Made by a program: the position numbers and the translations under genes
Source: Clostridioides difficile_D
GTDB lineage: Bacteria > Bacillota > Clostridia > Peptostreptococcales > Peptostreptococcaceae
Direction of reading: 5' to 3'
NCBI GenBank assembly: GCA_945861085.1
Contig: OX244046.1
Span: 1,736,001 to 1,800,000, forward strand
Length of the DNA stretch: 64,000 nucleotides
Shown: positions 9,192 through 17,315 of the stretch, in pieces
How the letters are laid out: every line of letters begins with the position of its first letter
Position numbering within the stretch: the stretch's first letter is position 1
Notes under the pieces: model-generated
Database searches by the model: none
What the model was told of the DNA's origin: nothing
The model's input: the letters and a program-made list of their open reading frames with translations, nothing else

Positions 9192-9211
9192 GTCTAAATA
9201 TTTATAGAAAG

Positions 9212-9315
9212 TATAATCCCATCTAGATTTTTACAAATCTTAAATATAAAATTATGTTGGAATGACTAGGAATACGATTGCTAGATGGAATTTTAAAAAC
9301 TCAATTTTATATTTA
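9212..9315 (+). promoter_or_regulatory. kdp leader with two interleaved inverted repeats
   Basis: The pair ccatctag (9219-9226) and ctagatgg (9281-9288) interleaves with the perfect 13-bp pair taaatataaaatt (9241-9253) and aattttatattta (9303-9315). The order is arm A, arm B, A', B', so the two stems cannot both form as simple hairpins. A possible -10 TATAAT lies at 9212-9217. Whether this is DNA operator sequence or an RNA switch cannot be decided here. I see no match to the c-di-AMP (ydaO) riboswitch consensus. Nothing else is recognised between 9316 and 9439. Confidence 0.45.
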
Positions 9316-9439
9316 TGAAATACTAATCATTAATAGATGTTTCTTAATCCTATCTTTATACCTAAAATGATAAGATAAATGAAGTAGCAATATAAAACTA
9401 AAATTTGTAAAAGAAATTAAAGTAAATGGAGGAATTAAA

Positions 9440-9535
9440 ATGTTGGATATAGTTATGATAGCATTGTTATTCATAGGATTTGTTTCTATGAAGTTGCTTG
9501 CTGACTGGTGTGGGAAACAAACTGAAAAAAAATAA
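9440..9535 (+). CDS. 31-residue membrane microprotein before kdpF
   Basis: The ATG at 9440 follows TGGAGG with ideal spacing and encodes 31 residues. One membrane segment (residues 3-21, IVMIALLFIGFVSMKLLA) is followed by DWCGKQTEKK, a short polar positively charged tail. It stands 23 bp before kdpF and reads as the first gene of the kdp operon. The layout resembles the very short KdpF-like peptides of Kdp systems, but the sequence is not KdpF. The function is unknown; stabilising the Kdp complex or acting as a regulatory microprotein are both possible. Confidence 0.65.
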   Translation: MLDIVMIALLFIGFVSMKLLADWCGKQTEKK

Positions 9536-9558
9536 TGTAATGTATGGAGGGATTACCT

Positions 9559-9636
9559 ATGTGGTTTCTGACAGTTGTAATTATAATGTTAATAATATAT
9601 TTGGTGTATGCGCTTATTAATCCTGAAAAAATTTAA
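9559..9636 (+). CDS. kdpF: KdpF, small subunit of the potassium-transporting ATPase
   Basis: A 25-residue peptide starting at ATG 9559 after TGGAGG. One transmembrane helix is followed by the family-typical ending YALINPEKI (KdpF proteins usually end LVYALxxPExF). KdpF sits in the membrane beside KdpA and stabilises the KdpABC complex. The position directly before kdpA confirms the call. Confidence 0.88.
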   Translation: MWFLTVVIIMLIIYLVYALINPEKI

Positions 9637-9682
9637 ACAGTGTAAGGCTAATAAGTAAGTTGAATTGGGGGGAACAATTTTT

Positions 9683-11359
9683 ATGGTGCAGATAGTAATA
9701 GTGTTAGCGATTTTTATGGTTTTAGTAATACCTATGGGCAAGTACTTATATCATATAGCTACTAATCAAAAAACATTTGGAGATAGAATATTTGATAAAG
9801 TGGACAATTGTATATATAAAGTATGTAGTATTGATAAGAAAAAAGAAATGAACTGGAAACAGTATGCTTTAGCTTTATTATTTACAAATGCAGCTATGGT
9901 GTTTATAGGATATATCATACTTAGAACTCAAAGTATGCATATTTTTAATCCAAGTGGAATTAAAGGTATGGAGCAAGGTTTATCATTTAATACAATAATA
10001 AGTTTTATGACAAATACAAACCTTCAACATTACTCAGGTGAATCAGGACTTTCATACCTTAGTCAGATGACAGTTATAATATACATGATGTTTACATCAG
10101 CAGCAACAGGATATGCAGCTGCTATGGCATTTGTAAGAGGTTTGGTTGGTAAAAAGAAAACATTGGGAAATTTTTATGTAGATTTAATTAGGATAACAAC
10201 AAGAGTACTTTTACCAGGAGCTTTAATTGTTGGGATTATACTAGTTACACAAGGAGTACCACAAACTTTTGCTGGAACAGAAACAGTGACTACTATAGAA
10301 GGAAAGCTTCAAGATATAGCTAGAGGTCCCGTAGCAGCTCTTGAATCAATAAAACATTTAGGAACAAATGGTGGTGGATTCTTTGGTTCAAATTCATCAC
10401 ACCCATTTGAAAACCCAACAATAATATCAAATATAGTAGAAATGTTGTCTATGATGATATTACCAGGAGCCTGTGTTGTTGCATTTGGTCATATGATAAA
10501 GAATAAAAAACAAGGTTGGGTTGTGTTTGGTGCAATGTCAATCATATTTTTAATAGGTCTAGTAGTTTGTTTTAAGGCAGAGAGTGCAGGAAATCCCATT
10601 TTATCACAATTAGGACTTAGTCAAAGTATGGGAAGCATGGAAGGTAAGGAAGTTAGATTTGGTATAGCACAATCTGCACTATTCACAACAGTAACTACTT
10701 CATTTACAACAGGTACAGTTAATAATATGCATGATACCTTAACTCCTTTAGGAGGGTTAGTACCACTGTTAAATATGATGCTAAATGTAGTATTTGGTGG
10801 TAAAGGTGTAGGTCTTATGAATATGTTAATGTACGCTATAATAGCAGTTTTCCTATGTGGATTAATGGTAGGAAGAACACCAGAATTTTTAACTAAGAAA
10901 ATCGAAGGAAAAGAAATGAAGCTTATCGCTTTACTTATTATATTACATCCACTTTTGATACTAATGTTCTCTGGTCTTTCAGTAGCAGTACCAGCAGGGC
11001 TTGAAGGAATTTCAAATCCTGGATTCCACGGATTATCACAAGTATTATATGAATTTGCATCTTCAGCAGCCAATAATGGTTCAGGATTTGAAGGTCTAGG
11101 AGATAATACTATGTTTTGGAATATAACAACAGGCATAGTTATGTTTTTTGGAAGATATGTATCTATTATAATACTACTTGCAATATCAAGTTTATTTGCA
11201 TCTAAAAAATCTGTAAATGAAAGTATAGGAACGCTTAGAACGGATAATTTTACATTTACAATAATTTTAGTGCTTGTTGTTTTAATTGTTGGTGCTTTAA
11301 CATTTTTCCCAGCCTTAGCGCTTGGACCTATTTCGGAGCATCTAGTGTTATGGCACTAA
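9683..11359 (+). CDS. kdpA: KdpA, potassium-binding and translocating subunit
   Basis: 558 residues, the normal length, with about ten membrane segments. Selectivity-filter-like loops are visible: TNTNLQHYSGE, LGTNGGGFFGSNSSHPFENP (about 229-248), TSFTTGTVNNMHDT and SSAANNGSGFEGL. These are the four P-loop regions of this K+-channel-like subunit. ATG 9683 is chosen over the upstream in-frame TTG (9665) because the GGGGGGAA ribosome site lies between them. It forms the high-affinity K+ uptake pump with KdpB and KdpC. Confidence 0.97.
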   Translation: MVQIVIVLAIFMVLVIPMGKYLYHIATNQKTFGDRIFDKVDNCIYKVCSIDKKKEMNWKQYALALLFTNAAMVFIGYIILRTQSMHIFNPSGIKGMEQGLSFNTIISFMTNTNLQHYSGESGLSYLSQMTVIIYMMFTSAATGYAAAMAFVRGLVGKKKTLGNFYVDLIRITTRVLLPGALIVGIILVTQGVPQTFAGTETVTTIEGKLQDIARGPVAALESIKHLGTNGGGFFGSNSSHPFENPTIISNIVEMLSMMILPGACVVAFGHMIKNKKQGWVVFGAMSIIFLIGLVVCFKAESAGNPILSQLGLSQSMGSMEGKEVRFGIAQSALFTTVTTSFTTGTVNNMHDTLTPLGGLVPLLNMMLNVVFGGKGVGLMNMLMYAIIAVFLCGLMVGRTPEFLTKKIEGKEMKLIALLIILHPLLILMFSGLSVAVPAGLEGISNPGFHGLSQVLYEFASSAANNGSGFEGLGDNTMFWNITTGIVMFFGRYVSIIILLAISSLFASKKSVNESIGTLRTDNFTFTIILVLVVLIVGALTFFPALALGPISEHLVLWH

Positions 11360-11383
11360 AAAATTGGGAGGGAGTAAAGTTTT

Positions 11384-13441
11384 ATGGAAACTAAAAAAAC
11401 AAAGTTCATTACAAAAGATATTTTCAAAACTTCCATTATAGAAGCTTTTAAAAAATTAAATCCTAAATATATGATGAAAAATCCAGTTATGTTTGTTGTA
11501 GAGATTGGATTTATAGTAACATTGATACTTACAATAGTACCTAGTTTGTTTGGTGACGAAGGCAATAATTTAAGAGTCTATAATGGGATTGTAACAATAA
11601 TATTATTTATAACAGTTCTTTTTGCAAATTTTGCTGAAGCTGTAGCTGAAGGTAGGGGAAAAGCTCAAGCAGATACACTTAAGAAAACTAGAAAAGACAC
11701 AATGGCAAGGGTTTTAGATAAGTTAGGAAATGAAAAAATGATAAGTGCAAGTGAACTAAAACTTGGTGATATTGTTTTAGTAAATGCAGGAGAAGTTATC
11801 CCAAATGATGGAGAAGTTATAGAGGGAATAGCTTCTGTAGATGAATCAGCAATAACTGGAGAATCTGCACCTGTTATGAGAGAATCTGGTGGAGATTTTG
11901 CATCTGTCACAGGTGGAACTACAGTTGTAAGCGACTGGTTAAAAATAAGAATAACAACAAAACCAGGAGAATCATTCTTAGATAAAATGATAGCTCTTGT
12001 AGAAGGTGCTTCAAGACAAAAAACGCCAAACGAGATTGCTCTAAATACTTTGCTAGTAGGGTTAACACTTATATTTATGGTTGTTTTAATATCTCTTTAT
12101 CCAATGGCAAATTATGCAGGTGTAAAGATTCCAATTTCTACTATGATAGCCCTTTTGGTATGCTTAATACCAACTACAATAGGTGGATTGTTGTCAGCTA
12201 TTGGTATTGCAGGTATGGATAGAGTAACTAGATTCAATGTCATTGCAATGTCAGGAAAAGCAGTAGAAGCTTGTGGTGATGTTGATACTATGATTTTGGA
12301 TAAGACAGGTACTATTACTTATGGTAATAGACTTGCATCAGAATTTATAGCAGTTGGAAATGCAGATACAAAAGACTTAATAAATTATTCTGTTATGTGC
12401 TCATTAAAAGATGATACTCCAGAAGGAAAGTCAATAGTTGATTTAGGTATGAAGTTAGGTTCAACAGGTAAAACAAAAGAGGCAGAGGAAGCTGAATTCG
12501 TAGAATTTTCTGCACAGACTAGAATGAGTGGGATTAACTTAGCTGATGGTACAGCTATAAGAAAAGGTGCTTATGATAGTATAGTAAAACGAGTAAAAGA
12601 ATCTGGTGGACTGATACCAGAGGACTTAGAAGAAAATGTAAACAGAGTAGCCAATTTAGGAGGAACACCTCTAGTAGTATGTGTAGATAATGATATATAT
12701 GGAATTATCTACTTAAAGGATACAGTAAAATCAGGACTAGTAGAAAGATTTGCTAGACTTCGTGAGATAGGAATAAAAACAATAATGTGTACAGGAGATA
12801 ATCCTTTAACAGCAGCCACAATTGCAAGAGAAGCTGGAGTAGATGGGTTTATTGCGGAATGTAAGCCAGAAGATAAAATAGATGCTATTAAGAAAGAACA
12901 ATCTGAAGGTAAAATAGTTGCAATGACAGGTGATGGAACTAATGATGCTCCTGCACTTGCTCAGGCAGATGTAGGTCTTGCTATGAATAGTGGAACAACA
13001 TCTGCAAAAGAAGCAGCAAACATGGTGGATTTAGATTCAGACCCAACTAAGATATTGGAAGTTGTTGAAATAGGAAAACAGCTTTTAATAACTCGTGGTG
13101 CTTTGACAACATTTAGTATAGCAAATGATGTTGCGAAATATTTTGCGATTATACCAGCTATATTTACTCTTGCAATACCTCAAATGGAGATACTAAACAT
13201 AATGAAACTTTCTACATCATTTAGTGCGATATTATCAGCTTTAATATTTAATGCTATAATCATCCCATGTTTGATACCTCTTGCAATGAAAGGAGTAAAA
13301 TATAGACCTATGAAATCACAAGCTATGTTAATGAGAAATATGCTTATATTTGGTCTTGGTGGAGTCATAGTACCATTTTTAGGAATAAAATTAATTGATT
13401 TATTAATTACACCTTTAGTAATGGTTCTTAATTTAGGTTAA
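11384..13441 (+). CDS. kdpB: KdpB, P-type ATPase subunit of the potassium pump
   Basis: 685 residues, full length for KdpB. Visible motifs are DESAITGES (actuator domain), DKTGTITYGN (phosphorylated Asp near residue 308), MCTGDNPLTA, and MTGDGTNDAPALAQADVG (hinge). CLIPTTIGGLLSAIG in the fourth membrane segment is characteristic of KdpB. It hydrolyses ATP to drive K+ through KdpA. The ribosome site is GGGAGG, and the gene lies 24 bp after kdpA. Confidence 0.98.
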   Translation: METKKTKFITKDIFKTSIIEAFKKLNPKYMMKNPVMFVVEIGFIVTLILTIVPSLFGDEGNNLRVYNGIVTIILFITVLFANFAEAVAEGRGKAQADTLKKTRKDTMARVLDKLGNEKMISASELKLGDIVLVNAGEVIPNDGEVIEGIASVDESAITGESAPVMRESGGDFASVTGGTTVVSDWLKIRITTKPGESFLDKMIALVEGASRQKTPNEIALNTLLVGLTLIFMVVLISLYPMANYAGVKIPISTMIALLVCLIPTTIGGLLSAIGIAGMDRVTRFNVIAMSGKAVEACGDVDTMILDKTGTITYGNRLASEFIAVGNADTKDLINYSVMCSLKDDTPEGKSIVDLGMKLGSTGKTKEAEEAEFVEFSAQTRMSGINLADGTAIRKGAYDSIVKRVKESGGLIPEDLEENVNRVANLGGTPLVVCVDNDIYGIIYLKDTVKSGLVERFARLREIGIKTIMCTGDNPLTAATIAREAGVDGFIAECKPEDKIDAIKKEQSEGKIVAMTGDGTNDAPALAQADVGLAMNSGTTSAKEAANMVDLDSDPTKILEVVEIGKQLLITRGALTTFSIANDVAKYFAIIPAIFTLAIPQMEILNIMKLSTSFSAILSALIFNAIIIPCLIPLAMKGVKYRPMKSQAMLMRNMLIFGLGGVIVPFLGIKLIDLLITPLVMVLNLG

Positions 13442-13459
13442 TAAATGGAGGATATGAAA

Positions 13460-14086
13460 ATGAAAACATTAAAGCCAGCGTTGCTTGTAAGTATTGTGTT
13501 GTTAGTTGTTTGTGGACTTGTATATCCACTTGTTTTAACAGGTGTAAGCCAGGTTGCATTTAAAGATAAAGCTAATGGAAGTATGATAGAAGTAAATGGT
13601 GTAAAAGTAGGTTCAGAACTTATTGGTCAAAGCTTTACAGATGCAAGATTCTTTAAAGGAAGAGTATCATCAGTAAACTATAATACTTATACAAAAGAAG
13701 ATTTAGTACCAAATAAAGATGGAAATACATCTTATGGAGGTGTATCATCAGGTTCTTTTAATTATGGAGCTACAAATCCAGAACTTCATGATAGAGTACA
13801 AAAAGATATAGAACAGTTTTTAAAGGATAATTCAACTGTCAAAAAAGAAGATATACCAACAGATTTACTTACAGCATCAGGTTCAGGACTTGACCCTAAT
13901 ATAAGTCCAGCATCTGCAAAAATTCAGATACCTGCTATAGCAAAAGCATCAGGAATATCAGAAAGTAAATTACAAAAAATTGTAGATGATAATACTTCGA
14001 AAAAACTTTTTGGAGTTTTAGGTGAAGATAGGGTTAATGTGCTAAAGATTAATGTAGAGGTCGCAAAAATATTAGGTCTTATATAG
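13460..14086 (+). CDS. kdpC: KdpC, accessory subunit of the potassium pump
   Basis: 208 residues from ATG 13460. In-frame ATGs at 13445 and 13454 are rejected because GGAGG (13447-13451) lies inside or too near them. It has one N-terminal membrane anchor (about residues 7-27) and the KdpC features GSELIGQSFTDARFFKGR, TSYGGVSSGSFNYGATNP and DLLTASGSGLDPNISPASA. KdpC supports ATP binding by KdpB. The genes for the usual sensor and regulator (kdpD, kdpE) do not follow in this window, so control comes from elsewhere or from the leader. Confidence 0.96.
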   Translation: MKTLKPALLVSIVLLVVCGLVYPLVLTGVSQVAFKDKANGSMIEVNGVKVGSELIGQSFTDARFFKGRVSSVNYNTYTKEDLVPNKDGNTSYGGVSSGSFNYGATNPELHDRVQKDIEQFLKDNSTVKKEDIPTDLLTASGSGLDPNISPASAKIQIPAIAKASGISESKLQKIVDDNTSKKLFGVLGEDRVNVLKINVEVAKILGLI

Positions 14087-14150
14087 TATTTTGTAGAATT
14101 TTAGTAACAAAATATTGTGCAGGATTTAATCTAAAGGTTAAAGTTTAAAG

Positions 14151-14181
14151 AGTGAAAATCGATAATGATTTTCACTTTTTT
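14151..14181 (+). terminator. terminator of the kdp operon
   Basis: The arms agtgaaaatc (14151-14160) and gattttcact (14167-14176) enclose a 6-nt loop and are followed by a T run. Confidence 0.88.
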
Positions 14182-14240
14182 ATTTGAATATTACTAATAT
14201 TTGGAATAAAGCGATTGTATGTATAAAATCCAAAAAAAGG

Positions 14241-14295
14241 TTGCATTATCAAAATGATAATACTATAATATATTTATCGTTATCAATTTGATAAT
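14241..14295 (+). promoter_or_regulatory. cysK promoter with two matching operator-like dyads
   Basis: TTGCAT (14241-14246) and TATAAT (14264-14269), 17 bp apart, form the promoter. Two related dyads sit on it: attatcaaaatgataat (14245-14261) in the -35/-10 spacer and gttatcaatttgataat (14279-14295) over the start site. Their centres are 34 bp apart. Repression by a dimeric regulator is likely. The TTATC-N5-GATAA form recalls Fur-like or Rrf2-family (CymR/IscR) sites; which one is not settled. Confidence 0.65.
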
Positions 14296-14322
14296 AGATT
14301 TGGACATATAGGAGGAAGTAGT

Positions 14323-15231
14323 ATGTTATATAATAACGCATTAGAGTTGATAGGAAACACACCTGTAGTAAGGTTGAATAATTTAGGCTGTACTAACGGG
14401 TGTTCTAACATATATGTAAAATTAGAAAAAGTAAATCCAGCAGGAAGCATAAAAGATAGAGCCGTTTATGAAATGTTAGAGGGATTAGAAAAAAGAGGCG
14501 AATTAAAAAAGGGAGATGTATTAGTAGAAGCAACTAGTGGAAACACTGGTATTGCATTATCTATGATAGGAAAATTAAAAGGATATGAAGTAGTAATCGT
14601 AATGCCTGAAACTATGAGTGTTGAAAGACGAGACTTAATGAAGGCTTATGGAGCAAATTTGGTACTTACAGATGGTAAAGCTGGAATGGCAGGTTCCATA
14701 GAAAAAGCAAATGAGCTTTTAAAAGAAAATCCAAACTATAAAAGCTTAAAACAATTTGAAAATAGAGATAATCCAAACGCACATTATAAAACAACAGCAG
14801 TTGAAATTATGAATGATGTTAAAGATTTAGATATATTTGTATGTGGAGTTGGAACGGGTGGTACTTTAATAGGAACTGCGAGATATTTAAAAGAACAAAA
14901 TCCAAACATAAAAGTAATTGCACTTGAGCCTAAAAAATCTCCAGCTATATCAGAAAACAAGACTGGACCTCATAAAATACAAGGGATAGGTGCTAACTTT
15001 GTTCCTGAAAATTATGATTCTAGTGTAGTTGATGAAGTAATACTAGTAGATGATGAAGATGCTTTTGATACAGTTAAATTACTTGCAGCAAAAGAGGGAA
15101 TTTTAGTAGGTATCTCTTCTGGAGCAAATATATTTGGTGCTATGGAAATGGCAAAAAAATATCCAGATAAAAAGATAGTAACAGTAGCTCCAGATGGAGT
15201 AGATAAGTATATGTCAATGGGAATATTTTAA
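14323..15231 (+). CDS. cysK: cysteine synthase (O-acetylserine sulfhydrylase)
   Basis: 302 residues, typical for CysK. It makes cysteine from O-acetylserine and sulfide with pyridoxal phosphate. NPAGSIKDR holds the PLP lysine (Lys44). EATSGNTGIALS (about 69-80) binds the substrate carboxylate, GVGTGGTLIG (about 175-184) cups the PLP phosphate, and GISSGANI (about 262-269) holds the serine near the PLP ring nitrogen. The gene is followed by cysE, which makes its substrate, and the two proteins usually form a complex. The promoter carries two operator-like dyads, fitting cysteine- or metal-responsive control. Confidence 0.96.
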   Translation: MLYNNALELIGNTPVVRLNNLGCTNGCSNIYVKLEKVNPAGSIKDRAVYEMLEGLEKRGELKKGDVLVEATSGNTGIALSMIGKLKGYEVVIVMPETMSVERRDLMKAYGANLVLTDGKAGMAGSIEKANELLKENPNYKSLKQFENRDNPNAHYKTTAVEIMNDVKDLDIFVCGVGTGGTLIGTARYLKEQNPNIKVIALEPKKSPAISENKTGPHKIQGIGANFVPENYDSSVVDEVILVDDEDAFDTVKLLAAKEGILVGISSGANIFGAMEMAKKYPDKKIVTVAPDGVDKYMSMGIF

Positions 15232-15257
15232 TAATTTTATTTGAGGGAGTGAATACT

Positions 15258-15848
15258 TTGTTTAAGAAAATAAATAAAGATATTGAATATATAATGAAAA
15301 ATGACCCAGCAGCTAGGTCTAAAATAGAAGTCTTTTTACTTTATCCATCAGTTCATGCAATGATAATGCATAGGATGGCTCATGCTCTTTATAAGAAGAA
15401 GATGCTTTTTACAGCAAGATTAATATCCCAAATATCCAGATTTATGACTGGTATAGAAATACATCCTGGTGCTAAAATGGGAGAAGGTATATTGATAGAC
15501 CATGGAATGGGTGTTGTAATTGGAGAGACAGCTGAAGTAGGTAATAGGGTAACAATATATCAAGGAGCTACTTTAGGAGCTACAGGAAAAGACACTGGAA
15601 AGAGACATCCAACTGTTGGTGATGATGTATTAATTGGTGCAGGAACAAAAATACTAGGACCTTTAAATATAGGTTCAAATTCAAAAATTGGTGCAAATTC
15701 GGTTGTTGTTAAGGATGTACCTAATGGTGCAACAGTTGTTGGCATACCAGCAAAAATAGTAAAAATAAGAAACTTAGAACCTGTAAAGAAGAATAAAAAA
15801 GAAGTGTCCTATGAGTATGACGAGTTAGACAGTGTATATTATATATAA
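15258..15848 (+). CDS. cysE: serine O-acetyltransferase
   Basis: A short-form SAT of 196 residues. An N-terminal helical part (NDPAARSKIEVFLLYPSVHAMIMHRMAH) leads into a left-handed beta-helix of hexapeptide repeats. IDHGMGVVIGETAEVG and GKRHPTVGDDVLIGAG hold the acetyl-CoA and serine site. TTG 15258 is preferred over GTG 15249, which lies inside the GAGGGAG ribosome site; the result MFKKINKDIEYIM matches the usual Firmicute N-terminus. It converts serine and acetyl-CoA to O-acetylserine for CysK. It lacks the long N-terminal domain of enterobacterial CysE. Confidence 0.95.
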   Translation: MFKKINKDIEYIMKNDPAARSKIEVFLLYPSVHAMIMHRMAHALYKKKMLFTARLISQISRFMTGIEIHPGAKMGEGILIDHGMGVVIGETAEVGNRVTIYQGATLGATGKDTGKRHPTVGDDVLIGAGTKILGPLNIGSNSKIGANSVVVKDVPNGATVVGIPAKIVKIRNLEPVKKNKKEVSYEYDELDSVYYI

Positions 15849-16008
15849 CTTAGGTATAACTATAAAATAAACTTTATAAAAATTATTTTTAAAAGGTATT
15901 TTTTTCAAATTTGGGGACATAATAAAAAAGAACTGAATGTTAAAGTTTTAGTTCATCAATCTTTGATAAACAAGATTTTAAATTTGTAACGTCTAGGAGG
16001 ATTTTATT

Positions 16009-16197
16009 ATGAAAGCAAATGTTAATCAAGATACTTGTATAGGTTGTGGATTATGTCCATCAATATGTCCAGAGGTATTTGATATGAAGGATGATGGAAA
16101 ATCACATGTTATAGTTGATGAAATACCAAGTGATGCTGAAGAGTCAGCAGCAGAAGCTAGAGAAAGCTGTCCAGTTGATGCAATAGATGTGCATTAA
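16009..16197 (+). CDS. ferredoxin, single [4Fe-4S] type
   Basis: 62 residues. The cluster ligands are Cys10, Cys13 and Cys16 in CIGCGLC, plus Cys54 in SCPVDAI. Cys20 is an extra residue that could form a disulfide, as in single-cluster Bacillus/Thermotoga-type ferredoxins. The acidic C-terminal half (DAEESAAEARES) fits an electron carrier. It has its own AGGAGG ribosome site. The electron partner is unknown; it is not obviously coupled to cysE, 160 bp upstream. Confidence 0.93.
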   Translation: MKANVNQDTCIGCGLCPSICPEVFDMKDDGKSHVIVDEIPSDAEESAAEARESCPVDAIDVH

Positions 16198-16203
16198 TAA
16201 AAT

Positions 16204-16250
16204 AAATGCCTATAAAAATTGAATCTTCAATTTTTATAGGCATTTGTCTT
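16204..16250. terminator. bidirectional terminator between ferredoxin and map
   Basis: A 20-bp perfect stem, arms 16204-16223 and 16226-16245, is flanked by A-rich and T-rich sequence on both sides. It separates the convergent ferredoxin and map genes. Confidence 0.93.
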
Positions 16251-17120
16251 TTATTCAGTCAATATTTCAACTCCTGTTTCTGTAACTAAAACCATACACT
16301 CCCATTGAGCAGACAATTTACCATCTTTTGTATAGATAGTCCAATTATTTTTTTCATCAACGAAAATTTCGTGAGTTCCCTCATTGACCATGGGTTCTAT
16401 TGTAAATATCATTCCAGGAACCAATAACATCTCAGTTCCTTTTTTAGATACATAACTTACAAATGGGTCTTCATGAAAACTTAACCCAACTCCATGACCA
16501 CCAATTTCTCTAACGACAGAGTAACCATTTTTTTTTGCATAGGAGTTAATAGCATCACCTATATCGCCTAAGAATCCCCAGGGTTTAGCAGCATCAAGAC
16601 CTTTTTGAACACATTCTTTGGTAATTTGTACTAGTTTTTTTGCATTTTCACTAACATTACCTATCATAAACATTCTTGAAGCATCTGAATAGTATCCATT
16701 AAAAATAGTGGAAACATCTATATTTATAATATCTCCATCTTTTAAGATAATGTCCTTACTAGGAATACCATGACAAACTTCATTATTTATTGATGTGCAG
16801 ACACTCTTAGGAAATCCATTATAATCTAGTGGAGCAGGAATAGCTCCACTTTGTAGTGTAAAGTCATGAACCAACTTATTTATATCTTCTGTAGACATTC
16901 CAATTTCAATTTTATCTGAAATATAATCTAAAATCTTTGTATTTATTACAGCACTTTTTTTTATTTCTTCAATTTGTGTTTCATTTTTTATAATATTATG
17001 GGTTGGTACAATATGGCCCAACTTAGCAAATGAATCTATTTTATTATCCATATCCATGTGACATTTTTTATATTTTTTAGTACTTCCACACCAACAACTA
17101 TCATTTCTATTTAACTTCAT
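16251..17120 (-). CDS. map: methionine aminopeptidase with N-terminal SEC-C zinc motif
   Basis: 289 residues. A SEC-C zinc-binding tail at the N-terminus (CWCGSTKKYKKCH, residues 9-21) is followed by an M24 peptidase. Metal ligands are visible as NIDVSTIFNGYYSDAS (two Asp), GHGVGLSFHED (His), FTIEPMV (Glu) and QWECMVLVTE (Glu). It removes the initiator methionine from nascent proteins, and the SEC-C motif probably helps ribosome association. C. difficile and relatives carry other map copies elsewhere, so this is probably an additional isoform; that is from memory. Confidence 0.95.
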   Translation of the reverse strand: MKLNRNDSCWCGSTKKYKKCHMDMDNKIDSFAKLGHIVPTHNIIKNETQIEEIKKSAVINTKILDYISDKIEIGMSTEDINKLVHDFTLQSGAIPAPLDYNGFPKSVCTSINNEVCHGIPSKDIILKDGDIINIDVSTIFNGYYSDASRMFMIGNVSENAKKLVQITKECVQKGLDAAKPWGFLGDIGDAINSYAKKNGYSVVREIGGHGVGLSFHEDPFVSYVSKKGTEMLLVPGMIFTIEPMVNEGTHEIFVDEKNNWTIYTKDGKLSAQWECMVLVTETGVEILTE

Positions 17121-17315
17121 AACTTTTCATCCTTCTTCTATTATTTATTTAAATTATGGGTTACATAAACTATTTTAAAACATAACCATTATAAATATTA
17201 TAACATAAATGTTAAGAAATCCTTTAAGGATAGTAATTTATTAAAATATAAATTATCATCCAATTATTGTTGATGAAAAGGGTGTAGTTAAATATATTAT
17301 TGGATATTAGTGTAC

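Noticed and set aside
9136..9439. ydaO-type c-di-AMP riboswitch before kdp
   Set aside because: None of the conserved ydaO elements could be found; only the interleaved repeats are present.
10621..11136. Long minus-strand ORF inside kdpA
   Set aside because: It is a shadow of the conserved KdpA frame; its sequence is Pro/Asn-rich noise.
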